The notes under the pieces are model-generated. The model saw only the letters and a list, made by a program, of their open reading frames with translations, was not told where the DNA came from and did no database searches. From Atherinomorus stipes (taxonomy: Eukaryota > Chordata > Actinopteri > Atheriniformes > Atherinidae), in contig JALJCO010003555.1 in the NCBI GenBank assembly GCA_023101725.1, positions 23,501 to 87,500 of the forward strand: 64,000 nt of DNA. Direction: 5' to 3'. Below are positions 1 through 13,700 of this stretch, piece after piece. The translations under genes and the position numbers were made by a program. Numbering within the stretch: position 1 is the stretch's first letter; each line of letters opens with the position of its first letter.

Positions 1-1445
1 TGGTGATATGTGATCCAGGCTTTTGGGGAACTGGTGATGTGTTCAGTGGCTGTAGCTCCATTAGCTCTGGATGGATGTAAACAAGCATGATGAAAAGTGA
101 AGGAAACTCCCTGGGGAGAAAGAATGAGGGCAGGGACATGGCCAGAACCTCTATGTCTGGGGTGCACGATCTTTCTCGACCTTTCAAAGCGGCCTTTGTT
201 TACATGTCTAGACTTTTTTGCATCTCCTGGTTACTTTGAAAATGCAATCAGGCATCCGACAACCCCTAATAAGAGGTTACATGGACAACCTTATTGTGAC
301 AACCACAACCCATGTGGAAGCGAGGTGGGTGCTAACAGCTCTGGCTCATGGCAACATGGGCTAGAATGAAGTTTAAGCCAGGTGCATGGTGATCAGGTAA
401 GGTACGCTTACAAATAGGGTTATGCTGCATATGAAAGGTGAAATAATTCCATCAATAAAGGAAAATCCAATCAAGTGTCTCTGGAAGTGGTTCGACGACT
501 CACTCACCGACAGGGACAACATCAGCAGTACAGATAAGCAGGCGGAGGAACGGCTGAGGAGGATAGAAAAATAAAGGCTCCCAGGGAAGTTCAAAGCATG
601 GCTTTACCAGAATGGATTGCTGCCAAGACTCACGTGGCTGTTGACATCGTGTATGATGTCCCGATGACAACTGTTTAAGGAACGGAGAGGAAGATCAAGA
701 AGTACCTCCGAAGATGGCTGGGAATCTCCCCAAGCTTCACTTCAGTAGGCCTCTACATAAGATCAGGCAGCTCCAACGTCCTCTGTCATCTGTGGTGGAG
801 GAATTTAAGGTAGCAAAGTGCAGAGTCATGATGACATACAGAGAACCGTTGCACAAGCTGGAAGTATGTTGAAGCTATGTGACATCATTGGAACGCCATG
901 CACAGGACGACAGGGTCCTGGAACCTCCCATGTCCAGCAGTGGTGGAAAGCAGGATCCAAGAACAAAAGAGTCATGATCCAGGAGGAAGTACGGATCCTC
1001 AGGAGGAAGTATGGAACCTGGAGGAGGAAAGACGGAACCTGGAGGAGGAGGGACGGAACCTAGAGAAGGAAGTACAGAACCTCAGCAGGAAGTACGGAAC
1101 CTGGAGGAGGAAGTACTGAACCTCAGTAGGAAGGACAGAGGGCAAGGGCAGTGGAGCTAGCGTCCCAGGGTGCATGGACCACATAGGACCTACCCAAGAG
1201 AAAGATGCAGGAATAACCTTCCTGCATCTCATTCATGCTAAGGTCGGTGTATGACACTCCCAACCCGACAAACTTGCACAGGTGGGGTCTGAGACAGGAC
1301 CCTTTGTGCAAGCTCTGTGGGGAGATGGTACCTCGGCACACATCCTGTCAAGGTATAAAACAGCACTTGTCCAAGGTAGGTACAGGTGACGCCACGATAA
1401 GGTGCTCATGACGCTTGCTGACATCCTGGATGGAGATCAATACAA
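1..1445 (+). mobile_element. decayed non-LTR retrotransposon (LINE) reverse-transcriptase ORF, C-terminal half
   Basis: Translating in shifting plus-strand frames gives a chain typical of the RT C-terminal region of a fish LINE: IPSIKENPIKCLWKWFD (about 450), LPGKFKAWLYQNG (about 575), RRWLGIPPSF (about 715), VVEEFKVAKCRVMM (about 795), SMLKLCDIIG (about 865), then LHRWGLRQDPLCKLCGE (about 1275) with the CxxC of the terminal zinc knuckle. Frameshifts and stops show it is dead. A 21-bp minisatellite has grown inside it at 990-1130. The 5' part lies outside the window. The clade is not certain. Confidence 0.75.
990..1130 (+). repeat. 21-bp minisatellite inside the LINE ORF, about 6 copies
   Basis: Units of the type ctggaggaggaagtacggaa are repeated with point changes. 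The period of 21 keeps the frame, giving a Glu/Arg-rich heptad. It begins exactly where the LINE ORF reads EEVR, so it arose by slippage in that coding stretch. Confidence 0.8.
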
Positions 1446-1489
1446 CCAGTCAGCTTTGTAAGGGAGGGACAAAAGTCACCAACCAGCAA

Positions 1490-2270
1490 CAAAAAAAAAG
1501 AAATCTGTTGAAAAAGCCAAATCAGGGGGGGAGGGGGGGGGGTGGGGGGAGAGTGTGGTTCCCCCAGAGTGTGTGGGGGGGGGGGGGGGGGGGGGGGGGG
1601 GGGATATTTTTATTATTAGTAAAAAAAATAATTATAAGAAAAAAAATTTTTTTTTTTGAGGGGGGGCCGGGACAAGAATAGAAAAAAAATAACAAAAAAA
1701 AAAAAAAAAAAAAAAAATAAAAAACAAGGGTGGGGGTATTCAAAAAATCTATAAAGGGTAATAGGGAATAGGAGAGAACAGGCATCCGTGTGTTGGGTGT
1801 GTGAGGGGAAAAAGTTCGGGGGCGGGGGGGTCGGGGCTCGGAAAATGAAAAGTGACAACAGGCTGCGCATAATAATAAGTAGGGGGGAGGAGGTTAAGGG
1901 TGACGGTTGCATGGTAAAAAAGGAAAGAATGAGGTTAGGAAGAGGGGGGATATTGGTAATTTGTTATGGGGGGAGTGGTGGGGTGGGTTAATAATAAAAT
2001 TTTTTGGTTGTTTTTCTCTTCTTTAAAAAAGAAATAAATCCTCTGGGGCAATGGAGGTGGGTTTTTGGGGGTTCTTTTGTGTTTCTTTAGACGCTAAATA
2101 TGAAATATATTTTACAAGAGAGAGTGGGTGGGGCCTGTGGGGGGGGTGGAGTAAAGGAAAAAAAAAATAATAAAATAATGAAAAAAAAATATAAAAATAA
2201 ATAAAATAAATAAATATGTAATGGTGGAATTTATTTTTATCAAATGGATGGGGAGAAAAAAAAAAAAAAT
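1490..2270. other. homopolymer-rich, low-confidence sequence
   Basis: Runs of G (about 26 nt near 1577-1602), A (more than 20 nt near 1695-1717) and T, with poly-purine text between them. No gene or recognisable transposon body is seen. It may be real low-complexity DNA or collapsed and erroneous sequence. Confidence 0.7.
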
Positions 2271-2290
2271 TCCATATTCAACCTTTAACT
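2268..2290 (-). repeat. terminus of a TTAA-type element (family A)
   Basis: TCCATATTCAACCTTTAA is the same terminus as the elements at 18.99-20.17 kb and 40.80-41.48 kb. The rest of the copy cannot be traced in the low-complexity sequence to its left. Confidence 0.5.
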
Positions 2291-3040
2291 GTGAGTTCAA
2301 TGAGGAGGATCTTCTTTGCCTCTTCAGACCAGATCTGGCCTCTGGGTTGTCCAGACAACCCTGAGGCCTCACTGAACTCACAGTCCCATGGGAAGAAGGC
2401 TGTAAGCAGGCGTTTGAGAGAAACAATGGCCGATACCAGGATCTCTGGCATGACTGCAGGGAGGAAGGATGGCAGGCTTAACCCAGTCCAGGTCGACTAT
2501 AGAGGATTCCTGCCCAGTCAATGTGGAGGATGCTCACAGCAATTGGGGTGACGGGGAGGGAGAGATAGACGGCAGCTGGCAGGATGGGGGAGGCTGCAGA
2601 GAGGGAGGAGCTTAGCTAAAAGCTAGGAGGAGTTAATGGGCAGTGATTTGACCACCACTGCCGACCCACCAACGTTGTTTCAGGGTCGAAACACCCAGTG
2701 ATCGTTGGATACCGCCTGACGACATCGACTCTTCCCCATTTGTAGGGGGGGCTTTCAGCCCTACCCCTTGTTTCTCCATTTTAAGGGGTAAGGGGCGTAA
2801 AAGAGACATGAGATTGGACCTAACTCTTTTCCTTCATGGTGACTTTACAGAGGGAAAACAGGAGAGAAAAGTTGGATTCGCACACCAGAAGGTGCTCCTG
2901 AAAGATTTAATAAATGTAACGTTTTGGCCGTCTGTGCGGCCTCAGACAAAAGATCATTCACAGAATAAAACAAAAACAATAACACAGAGCTGATGAAAAA
3001 AAAATCACATTTGTTCTTAACCTTATTTACAGCGGTCCTC
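2290..3040. other. unassigned sequence
   Basis: No gene recognised. It holds a short inverted motif around 2745-2795 (gccctacccc and ggggtaaggggc), possibly termini of a degraded transposon. This is 3' flank of the TIM gene. Confidence 0.4.
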
Positions 3041-3044
3041 TTCA

Positions 3045-5085
3045 ACACTTCTGCCAGGTGTGATGGACCATAACCAGTCCCAGCATAACCAGTCCCAGCA
3101 TAACCAGTCCCTCCATGATCGGTCCTATCAAAACCAGTCCCCCCATAATCAGTCCCATCAAAACCAGTCCCCCCCATAATCAGTCCCAGCATAACCAGTC
3201 CCCCATAATCAGTCCCAGCATAAGCAGTCCCCCATAACCAGTCCCAGCATAACCAATCCCCTTTAATCAGTCCCACCATAACAGTCGCCCCATAATCAGT
3301 CCCAACAAAACCAGGTCGATCATAATCAGCCCCAGCATAACAGTTCCCCAATAATCAGTCCCTGCATAACCAGTCCCCCATAACCTGTCCCATCATAACA
3401 AGTCCTAGCATAATCAGTCCCCCATAATCAGTGTTTGCAAAACCAGTCCCATCATAATCAGTCCCAGCATAACAGTTCCCCAATAATCAGTCCCTGCATA
3501 ACCAGTCCCCCATAACCTGTCCCCCCCACAATCAGTCCCAGCATTACCAGTCCTATCATAATCAGTCACATCATAAACAGCCCCTCATAATCAGTCCCAG
3601 TATAACCAGTCCCCCCATAATCAGTCCAATCATAACCAGTCCCAGCATAACCAGTTCCCTCATAATCAGTTCCATTATAACCAGTCCCAGCATAACCAGT
3701 CCACTCATAATCAGTCCCAACATAACCAGTACCAGCATAACCAATGCCACATAACCAGTCCCATCATAACCAGAACCTGAATAATCAATCCCCACATAAC
3801 CAGTCCCCCATAATCAGACCCATCACAACCAGTCCTGCATAACCAGTCCCATCATAACCTGTCCCAGCAAAACCAGTCCCATCATAACCAGTCCCGGCAA
3901 AACAAGTCCCACCATAACTAGTCCCCCATAACCACTCCAATCATAACAAGTCCCATAATAATCAGTCCCATCATAACCAGTCCTCCCATAACCAGTCCCA
4001 GCAAAACCAGTTCCAGCAAAACCAGTCCCACCATAACCAGTTCCATCATTACCAGGCACCCCATAACCAGCCTCGCAAAAACATCCCCCATAACCAGTCC
4101 CAGCATGACCAGTCCCCCTGTAACTAGTCCCCCCTATAACCAGTCCCATCATAACCAGTGCCCCATAGCCAGTCCCGCATAACCACTCTCATCATAACCA
4201 GTCCCACCATAACCAGTCCCCCCATGATCAGTTCTACCATAACCAGTCTCCCCATAATCAGTCCTAGTATAACCAGTACCCCCATAATCATTCCCAGCAT
4301 AACCAGTCCCCCCATAATCAATCCCAGCATTAAATTCCATCATTACCAGTCCCATCAAAACATACCCCCATAATCAGTCCCACCATAAACAGTCCTGTAT
4401 AACCTCTCCATAATACAAAATGACCAGTCCCAGCATAATCAGTCCCCCCATAACCAGGCCCAGCATAACCAGTCCCCCTACAATCAGTCCCATAATAACC
4501 AGTCCCATGATAACCAGTCCCAGAATAACCAGTGCCCCATAATCAGCCTCAGCATAACTACTCACATCAAACCAGTCCCATCATAACCAATGCCCCAAAA
4601 ACCAGTCTCATCATAACCAGTTTCCCCATAACCAGTCCCAGCAAAACCAGTCCCCCATAATCAGACCTATCACAACCAATCCCGCATAACTAGTCCCATC
4701 ATAACCAGTCCCAGCAAAACCAGTCCCATCATAACCAGTCCCCCATAACCTGTCCCATTATAACGATTCCCATGATAACCAGTCCCATCATAACTAGTCC
4801 TTCCATAATCAGTCTCGCTAAAACAGTCCCACATAAACAGCCCCAGCATAACCAGTCCCATTAAACCAGTCCCAGAATAACCAGTCCCCCATAATCACAC
4901 CTATCACAACCAGTCCCCCAAAACCAGTCCCAGCAAAACCAGTCCCATCATAACCAGTCCCCCATAACCAGTCCCATCATAACGAGTCCCATGATAACCA
5001 GTCCCCCCATAACCTGTCCCATCATAAACAGTCCCCCCATAAACACTCCCATAATAACCAGTCCCCCATAACCAGTAGGGTTAGG
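3045..5085. repeat. about 2-kb minisatellite, 15-17-bp units
   Basis: More than 100 degenerate units of the form ataaccagtcccagc or ataatcagtcccccc. It lies just downstream of the TIM coding end. Glycine/tyrosine-rich ORFs read from it on the minus strand are artefacts of the repeat. Confidence 0.95.
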
Positions 5086-5089
5086 GTGT

Positions 5090-5440
5090 AGATGTTCTTA
5101 TCTGGATCTAGTCCACGGTGTAGATGTTCTCCTCATTCGGATCTAGTCCAGGGTGTAGATGTTCTCCTCATCTGGATCTAGTCCAGGGTGTAGATGTTCT
5201 CCTCATCTGGATCTAGTCCAGGGTGTAGATGTTCTCCTCATTCGGATCTAGTCCAGGGTGTAGATGTTCTCCTCATCTGGATCTAGTCCAGGGTGTAGAT
5301 GTTCTCCTCATCTGGATCTAGTCCAGGGTGTAGATGTTCTCCTCATTCGGATATAGACCAGGGTGTAGATGTTCCTCTCATCTGGATCTAGTCTTGGGTG
5401 TAGATGTTCCTCTCATCTGGATCTAGTCCAGGGTGTAGAT
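5090..5440. repeat. 35-bp minisatellite built from the TIM C-terminal codons and stop
   Basis: About 10 copies of a 35-bp unit containing gtgtagatgttctcctcat and ggatctagtcca. On the gene strand each unit contains GAGAACATCTACACCCTGG followed by ACTAG, i.e. codons ENIYTLD plus stop of the TIM tail. The gene's own last codons form the terminal copy. Confidence 0.92.
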
Positions 5441-5802
5441 GTTCTCCTGCACGGGTCTCCTCATCCGAATCTCGTAGATGATGTGAGGTGGTTCCTCAGA
5501 GGCGAAACTGCAGGAAGGTGATCAGATCCACATTCTGATATGACCCAGAACCCGACCCGGACCAGTTAGTTGCTCCTCTACTCACCAGCTGCTCCTCAGG
5601 GCTCCTCTGGAGATCCCACCTGCAGCAGAGACAAACTGGGTTGAAGTTCATGTCGGTGGAGATGCAAAAGTGAGTAAATGCAACGTACGTTTGAAGGCCA
5701 GGAAGATAAAAAGTGCTGCGATGGCCAACAACACGCTGATGGAGAGAGAGAGGACGGGAACGTTGATCTGTAAAGAGAGAGAGGGTAGAGAGTCCTCCAC
5801 CT

Positions 5803-5847
<45 letters not shown>

Positions 5848-8800
5848 TGCTTCATGTTAAACTGTTATAGGGTTTCAACTTTAAAAAGCTTTGCTGGCCT
5901 GATGCTGGTCTACCTGAACCCCTACAGTCTGACCACTACTGATCCATGCTGGTTTACCTGGACCCCCACAGTCTGACCACTACTGATCCATGCTGGTTTA
6001 CCTGGACTCACACAGTCTGACCACTACTGATCCATGCTGGTTTACCTGGACTCACACAGTCTGACCACTACTGATCCATGCTGGTTTACCTGGACTCACA
6101 CAGTCTGACCAGTACTGATCCATGCTGGTTTACCTGGACCCCCACAGTCTGACCAGTACTGATCCATGCTAGTCTACCTAGACCCCCACAGTCTGACCAG
6201 TATTGGTCCATGCTGGTCAACCTGGACCCCCACAGTCTGACCAGTACTGATCCATGCTGGTCTACCTGGACTCACACAGTCTGACCACTACTGATCCATG
6301 CTGGTTTACCTGGACCCCCACAGTCTGACCAGTACTGATCCATGCTAGTCTACCGGATAGACCCCCACAGTCTGACCAGCACTGGTCCATGCTGGTCTAC
6401 CTGGGCCCTCACAGTCTGACAATCTATGCTGGGCTACCTGGACCCCCAAAGTCAGGTCTACCTGGACCCCCACAGTCTGACCAGTACTGGTCCATGCTGG
6501 TCTACCTGGACCCCCACAGTCTGACAAGTACTGATCCATGCTGGTTACCTGGACCCCCACAGTCTGACCAGTACTGATCCATGCTGGTCTACCTAGACCC
6601 CCACAGTCTGACCAGTATTGGTCCATGCTGGTCAACCTGGACCCCCACAGTCTGACCAGTACTGATCTATGCTGGTCTACCTGAACTCCCACAGTCTGGT
6701 CTACCTGGACCCCCAGAGTCTGGTCTACCTGGACCCCCACAGTCTGACCAGTACTGGTCCATGCTGGTCTACCTGGACCCCCACAGTCTGACAAGTACTG
6801 ATCCATGCTGGTTACCTGGACACCTATAGTCTGACCAGTACTGATCCATGCTGGTCTACCTGGATCCCCACAGTCTGATCAGTACTGATCCATGCTGGTC
6901 TACCTGGACCCCCACAGTCTGACCAGCACTGGTCCATGCTGGTCTACCTGGGCCCTCACAGTCTGACAATCTATGCTGGGCTACCTGGACCCCAAAGTCA
7001 GGTCTACCTGGACCCCCACAGTCTGACCAGTACTGGTCCATGCTGGTCTACCTGGACCCCCACAGTCTGACAAGTACTGATCCATGCTGGTTACCTGGAC
7101 CCCCACAGTCTGACCAGTACTGATCTATGCTGGTCTACCTGGATCCCCACAGTCTGACCAGTATTGGTCCATGCTGGTCTACCTGGACCCCCACAGTCTG
7201 ACAAGTACTGATCCATGCTGGTTACCTGGACCCCCACAGTCTGACCAGTACTGATCTATGCTGGTCTACCTGGATCTCCCACAGTCTGACCAGTATTGGT
7301 CCATGCTGGTCTACTTGGACTCGGAGAGCAGTAGTAGCCATAGTACTAGTAGTAACAGGCGAATGGGAGGCGGTTACTCACGGTAACGGCCTCGGAGAGC
7401 AGGATGGTGGAGTTCTTCCTCAGAAGGTCCAACTGGGATGACAGCAGGGTTTTCCAGTTCACTGTTGAAACAGAAACATGTCTAGGAATGCCAGCTTTAA
7501 TCATGAATCAGACAGAAACTGGTCTAGGAATGCCAGGGTTCATCAGGAATCGTGGATTAACAGATATAATGAGTAAAACTGTTAAATTCAGGGATTCTTG
7601 TGTGTCCGGGAACCCGCCACAGCTCTGACCTCCTTCCACTGACACAAACAAAGCTGTAAAGGTTTTAAAGGATGGTAGGAACTCTCTGAGGGGGGAGGAA
7701 GAGGCAGAGTTTCGTGGACCAGCAGACCTGTCGTGGACTCTGCTGTGGACATCATCAACGCCTTCGTAGCCTGGTGAGTCGTCATGGCTGTGGTGGTGGT
7801 TGGGTGAGACGGACTGGTGACCGGAGCTGAGGAAGAAAGAAGGTCACTTCCAACAGCAGCAGGAACACTGGAAACCACCAGACTGATGTGGTTTCCCTGA
7901 GGGATGTCATGACAGGAACAGCACGGTAACCATGGAAACGAACATGGGCCAGAGGGTTCTGCGGTATGTGTTGACCCTGCAGCAAGAATTAGCCCAATCT
8001 CACCTTTCACCACTCTCAGGTTCATGATCACCTTCTTGTCGTTAAAAATGCCGTCAATGTCCACCCTGCAGCAGTATGGCCCGCTGTCCGTCCGTCTCAC
8101 GTTCAGGATGTCCAGGTCCATCTGGCCGTCCAGGATGTCCCCCGTCAGCCGGAACCGGTCCTCCGCCTGGAACAACAAGAATCTAATTTCTGACCCAATT
8201 CCAAAACCGGATCATGTACAGAAGACAGCATGGATGAAAGGAGGCAGAAACATGTCATCCAGCAGGTAGCAGCACAGATGATCACATGATCACATAACCA
8301 ATCTGATCATCACATGACCAGTCTGATCTCACTAGGGTGACCAGACGTCCCGATTTGTGCGGGACCACTTATTCTGTTTTATTGTACATAGTTAAATTCG
8401 AGAGAAACTGTGAAACAGTGGCCTATAAAAACTTTTGCTGTTTGCTGATGTCAGAGAACTTGACAAAGTTGAATTCAAATGTGCTTAGCCTACAGTCATC
8501 TTCAAAATTATTCATACCCTCCCATTAAAGAAAAGGCTAAATTGACAATAGTTATTCAAATAACAAGAGAAAAGAAAATAATAATAAATAAACATTTACA
8601 AAATTATAATTTAGTCAAATCAAATATTGCTTTTGAATTGTGGTGGAAAATAATATTTCAAACAAACAAGCAAAACTATCCCCCAAAAATTGGAGCACCT
8701 TGCTCATGAACAGCGGGTCAAAATACCTGTCAACTGGTCGAAGTCTTGTTGAACATTACAGAAAACACCTGATTGCAGTGACTGCCTTAATGTGTTGCTC

Positions 8801-10242
8801 AGCACTTTAGCCAAGCAGTCCCATCATGCTTGTTTACTTGTTTTATTTTTTGTTTTGTAATATTTCTGTTGAACCACAATTCAAAATCAAGGTCATGATT
8901 TTCATGAAAGTTTTATTACTTTTGTCATTTTCAACTTATTTCACTGGCAGCTGATTATTTAGGGGTGTCCCCGACTAAGAATTTTCATAGTCGAACCTGA
9001 TTCGTCAGATCATGTCATTCGTCGACGAATAGTCGAATCATGTTTTGTTTAGGCTATAAAACATGTCTGCTTGTTTAAAACCATTAAAATATTTAACAAA
9101 AAGAAAACGTGAAGGTATGTTGGTGTAAAACAGTTCATTAATTAGATTTTTATTTTTCAGTTAACACTGCAGGCATAAACCTAATATTTTTCTTTCCTTT
9201 TTTTTGCTTAACAATTTAAAGTCGGGAAAGAGAATTAAAACGGCGTAACAGCCGTTTTGCGCATGCGCACGGTCCAAATGTCAAACATATTAAGCGGAAT
9301 TCCAAAAGAATAACCTTCACCTAAATTACACAATAACAAAAAATAGGCTCATAACGAAATACAAAGTTATATCCAAGTAAACGGAAAATAAAAGTTAGAA
9401 AGTGTGCAGTAAAATGGCGATGAGCTGGAGGTACTCTCCTCGCTTCGTTAACAAAGTCGACGGGAGAATCTCCTCTGGATGGAGGTGGAGGTGGGGGGAT
9501 GATCAGAACATCACAGTCATGATTATTCCACAACTTGCTGGATGGTGCAGCATCTTCTCCTGGTCTCTCCCGTTCACGGGGAACGGCTCCACATGTGCGC
9601 TCAACAGCTGACGCAGCGAGACGGCGGTCCAGTTCAGGACAAAGATAAAAGCGCGGCTCTGAGTCTGATATCAGCCGCAGGCTTCACGATTCAGGACATC
9701 ATGGTTCTTAAAAACGCGTTCTTTCCTGATACAATCTGAATAATCCTCCAGCAGCACCAGCGCATCCATCTGGAGCTTTACGCATTACGCACAGGAGTAG
9801 ACGCGATGTTCATGTCTGTCAGACTGTTTCCACCTTCACAGACTGATGCTATAAATCAGTGGAAGAAACTACAATGATGATGTGACAGGTGAGTGTCCTT
9901 CATCATGTCTCTGGCTACTTGGTCATGGAGACATCTCTGGCTGAATGGTCAGCGCGCGCGACTCACCGGCCGACTGCGGTTTAAACCCGCCTGCCCGGCG
10001 CAGCTTGCTTTATGCCACATTTATAATAACAGAATTATTCGTCTGCTAACAGACCTATGAAATGAATTATTAAAAGAACAAATTAATACTCTGTAAAAAT
10101 CAAACGTTCAACCTCCTCCTACTGCAGAATGGTCCGATCTTTGCTTGGTAACCACATGTTGCGACTATTCGACTTAGAGACTCACAGTCGAAGCACAGTC
10201 CTGGAAACGAATCGTCGAATCGTCGACTATTTGGGGACACCC

Positions 10243-10296
<54 letters not shown>

Positions 10297-10316
10297 AAAT
10301 GACTGACTGACTATAC

Positions 10317-10365
<49 letters not shown>

Positions 10366-10658
10366 TTCATTCATTTTCTGTACCGCTTATCCAGTTCAGG
10401 GTCACAGGGGTTGCTGGAGTCTATCCCAGCTATTATCAGGCGAGAGGCAGGTACACCTGGACAGGTCGCCAGTCTGTCGCAGGACCAACACAGAGAGACA
10501 GACAACCATTCACACTCACATTCATACCTAGGGACAATTTTAGACTGACCAATTAGCCTAACATGCATGTCTTTGGATGGTGGGAGGAAACTGGAGTACC
10601 CAGAGAGAACCCACGCATACATGGGGAGAACATGCAAACTCCACACAGGAAGCCCACT

Positions 10659-10706
<48 letters not shown>

Positions 10707-13700
10707 CTTCATCCCACATTTGGTTAGATGGAATCTGGTCACACTAGATCTCATATGACCAGTTTGATCATCACATGACCAGTTTGTTCATCACATGACC
10801 AGTCTTATCTCACATGACCATTCTGATTGTCACATGACCAGTCTGATCATCACATGACCACTACTGACCTTCGAGATGACGCCATTCTCGTCCGTCTGTA
10901 CCAGGATGTTGCTACACCAGAAAGTCCCGCAGCCCCTCCCCCAGCAAACACGACTGAGACCAAAGCGCTTGACAGAGTACTGACAGGACAGAGAGGCCAC
11001 GCCCCCTTCTGCAACTTTAAAAGAGGAGATGACAGACACGTGTCCACCTGTAAGAAGGCACAACACCAATGAGACAGGTTGATGGGATGATTCCCAGTAG
11101 TCCACATGACGAATCTTTCATGAATCGTGTGTCAGATGACACACGTACCTAGGATTACTTTAGTGATTCCTAGGATTATTTCACTGACTCCAAGGATTAC
11201 TTTACTCACTCACAGGATTACTTTACTGACACCTAGGATTACTTCACTGACTCCTAGGATTACTCACCTGACTCCTAGGATTAGTTCATTGACTCCTAGG
11301 ATTACTTTTCCTGACACCTAGGATTACTTAACAGACTTTTAGGATTTATTTGTCAGTCCTAGGATTACTTTACTCACTCCTAGGATTGCTTTACTGACTC
11401 CTAGGATTCTTTGTCAGTCCTAGGATTACTTTATTCACTCCTAGGATTGCTTTACTGACTCCTAAGATTCTTTGTCAGTCCTAGGATTACTTTATTCACT
11501 CCTAGGATTACTTTACTGACTCCTAGGATTACTTCCCTCAATCCTAGGATTACTCTACTGACTCCAAGGATTACTCTACTGACTCCTAGGATTACTTCAG
11601 TGACTCCTAGGATTACTTTACTAATTCCTAGGATTACTTTTTTCAGTCCTAGGATCACTTCCTGACTCCTAGGATTACTTCACTGACTCCTAGGATTACT
11701 TTCCTGACTCCTAGAATTAGTTCACTGACTCCTAGATTTCTTTGTCAGTCCTAGGATTGCTTCACTCATTTCTAGGATTACTTTACTCACGGCTAGAATA
11801 ACTTCACTCAACCCCAGGATTACTTCACTTACTCCTGGGATTACTTTACTGACTACTAGGATAACTTTTACTGACTACTAGGATAACTTTTACGGACTCC
11901 TAGGATTACTTTACTCTTCCTGGATTACTTTATTGACTACCAGGATCACTTTACTGACTCCTAGGAATAGTTTATGCAGTCGTAGGATAACTTAATTGAC
12001 TTCTATGATTATTTTTTTCGATTCCTATGATTACTTTTCTCAGTCCTAGGATTACTTTACTCACGCCTAGGATTAATTCACTGACTCCTAGGATTACTTC
12101 ACTGACTCCTAGGATTACTTTGTTCAGTCCTAGTATTACCTTCCCAACTCCTAAGATTACTTCACTGACTCCTAAGATTACTTTTCTGACTCATAGAATT
12201 TCTTCACTGACTCCTAGGATTACTAACCTGACTCCTAAGATTATTTCATTGACTCCTAGGATTACTTAAGTGACTCCTAGGATTTCTTTGTCAGTCCTAG
12301 AATGACTTTACTCACTCCTAGGATTACTTTGCTGATTCCTAGGATTACCTTAGTTACTGCTAGGATTACTTCCCTCAATCTTAAGATTACTCTACTGACA
12401 CCTAGGATTACTATACTCAGTCCTATGATTGCTTTCTTGACTCCAAGGATTACTTTACTCACTCCTAGGATTACTTTACTCACTCCTAGGATTACTTTAC
12501 TCACTCCTAGGATTACTTTACTAAGTCCTAGGGTTACTTTGTTCAGTCCTAGGATCCCTGCCCGACTCCTAGGATTACTTTGGTCAGTCCTAGGATCACT
12601 TCCTGACTCCTAGGATGACTTCACTAACTCCTAGGATTACTTTTCCGACTCCTAGGATTAGTTCACTGACTCCTAGATTTCTTTGTCATTCCAAGATTGC
12701 TTTACTCACTCCTAGGATTATTTTACTGACTGCTAGGATTACTTTACTCACTGCTAGAATAACTTCACTCAATCCTAGAATAACTTTACTGACTGCTAGG
12801 ATTACTTTACTCATTCCTAGGATTGCCTTACTGACTACTAGGATTACTTTCTTGACTCATAGGATTACATTACTCACTCCTTGGATGACTTCACTCAGTC
12901 CAAGAATTACTTTACTGACTCCTAGGATTACTTTACTCACTCCTATAATTACTTTACTGACTCTAAGAATACTTACTCCTAGGATTACTTTACTGACTGC
13001 TAGGATTACTTCACTGACTCCCGTAATTACTGTTACCTTTCCTAGTACTACTACAACACATTCCAGTGTCTGTGATTCTGGTTTTTGCGATTCTTCGTTG
13101 TACCAGATGTTTGAAGTGCACTGATCTTTGTTTCAAACCAACACACATACAGCGGTTGGTTGGAGCCTATCAGAAGAGAGGACCCACCCCCTCTTTGGCA
13201 TCCTGATCATGGTGGTACTCTCTGAGTTTGGACCAGGAGGGAGTAAACGTGGAATACACAGACAGACATTCCCGGAGATAAGTAAAGTCCTTCATAGATG
13301 CGATGAATGTTGGGAGCCCACGGCAGCCCTGAGCCCTGCTGGAGCACCAGAGCCCCCCTCAGCCCTGCTGGAGCAGCAAACATCTGCTGGACTGCCAGGT
13401 CTGATGCTGCGGTGGTCCTGGGGGAGGACAGGGTCACCTTTGTTCCTGAACCTTGATCATAGGAACCGGAGGATAATTCAGCTGTAATGAGGCTGCTGTC
13501 TGTCTACGGCTGACTGATGGACGGACATGTTCAGCTCAGTAACGGATGTCATGTTCAGCTCAGTAACGGATGTCATGTTCAGCTCAGTAACGGATGTCAT
13601 GTTCAGCTCGGTAACGGATGTCATGTTCAGCTCGGTAACGGATGTCATGTTCAGCTCGGTAACGGATGACATGTTCAGCTCGGTAACGGATGTCATGTTC

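Noticed and set aside
3823..4358. Gly/Tyr-rich ORFs on the minus strand
   Set aside because: Direct translations of a degenerate 15-17-bp minisatellite; overlapping frames are equally open, with no exon signals.
5078..5098. Telomeric TTAGGG repeat
   Set aside because: Only one and a half units (agggttaggg) at the edge of the 35-bp minisatellite.
9940..9997. tRNA-like sequence in a hAT element
   Set aside because: GGTTTAAACCC resembles a B box but no cloverleaf can be closed.
11127..13124. LTPRITLL heptad-repeat ORFs
   Set aside because: Artefact of a 21-bp tandem repeat in a TIM intron; stops and indels break it irregularly and both strands are open.
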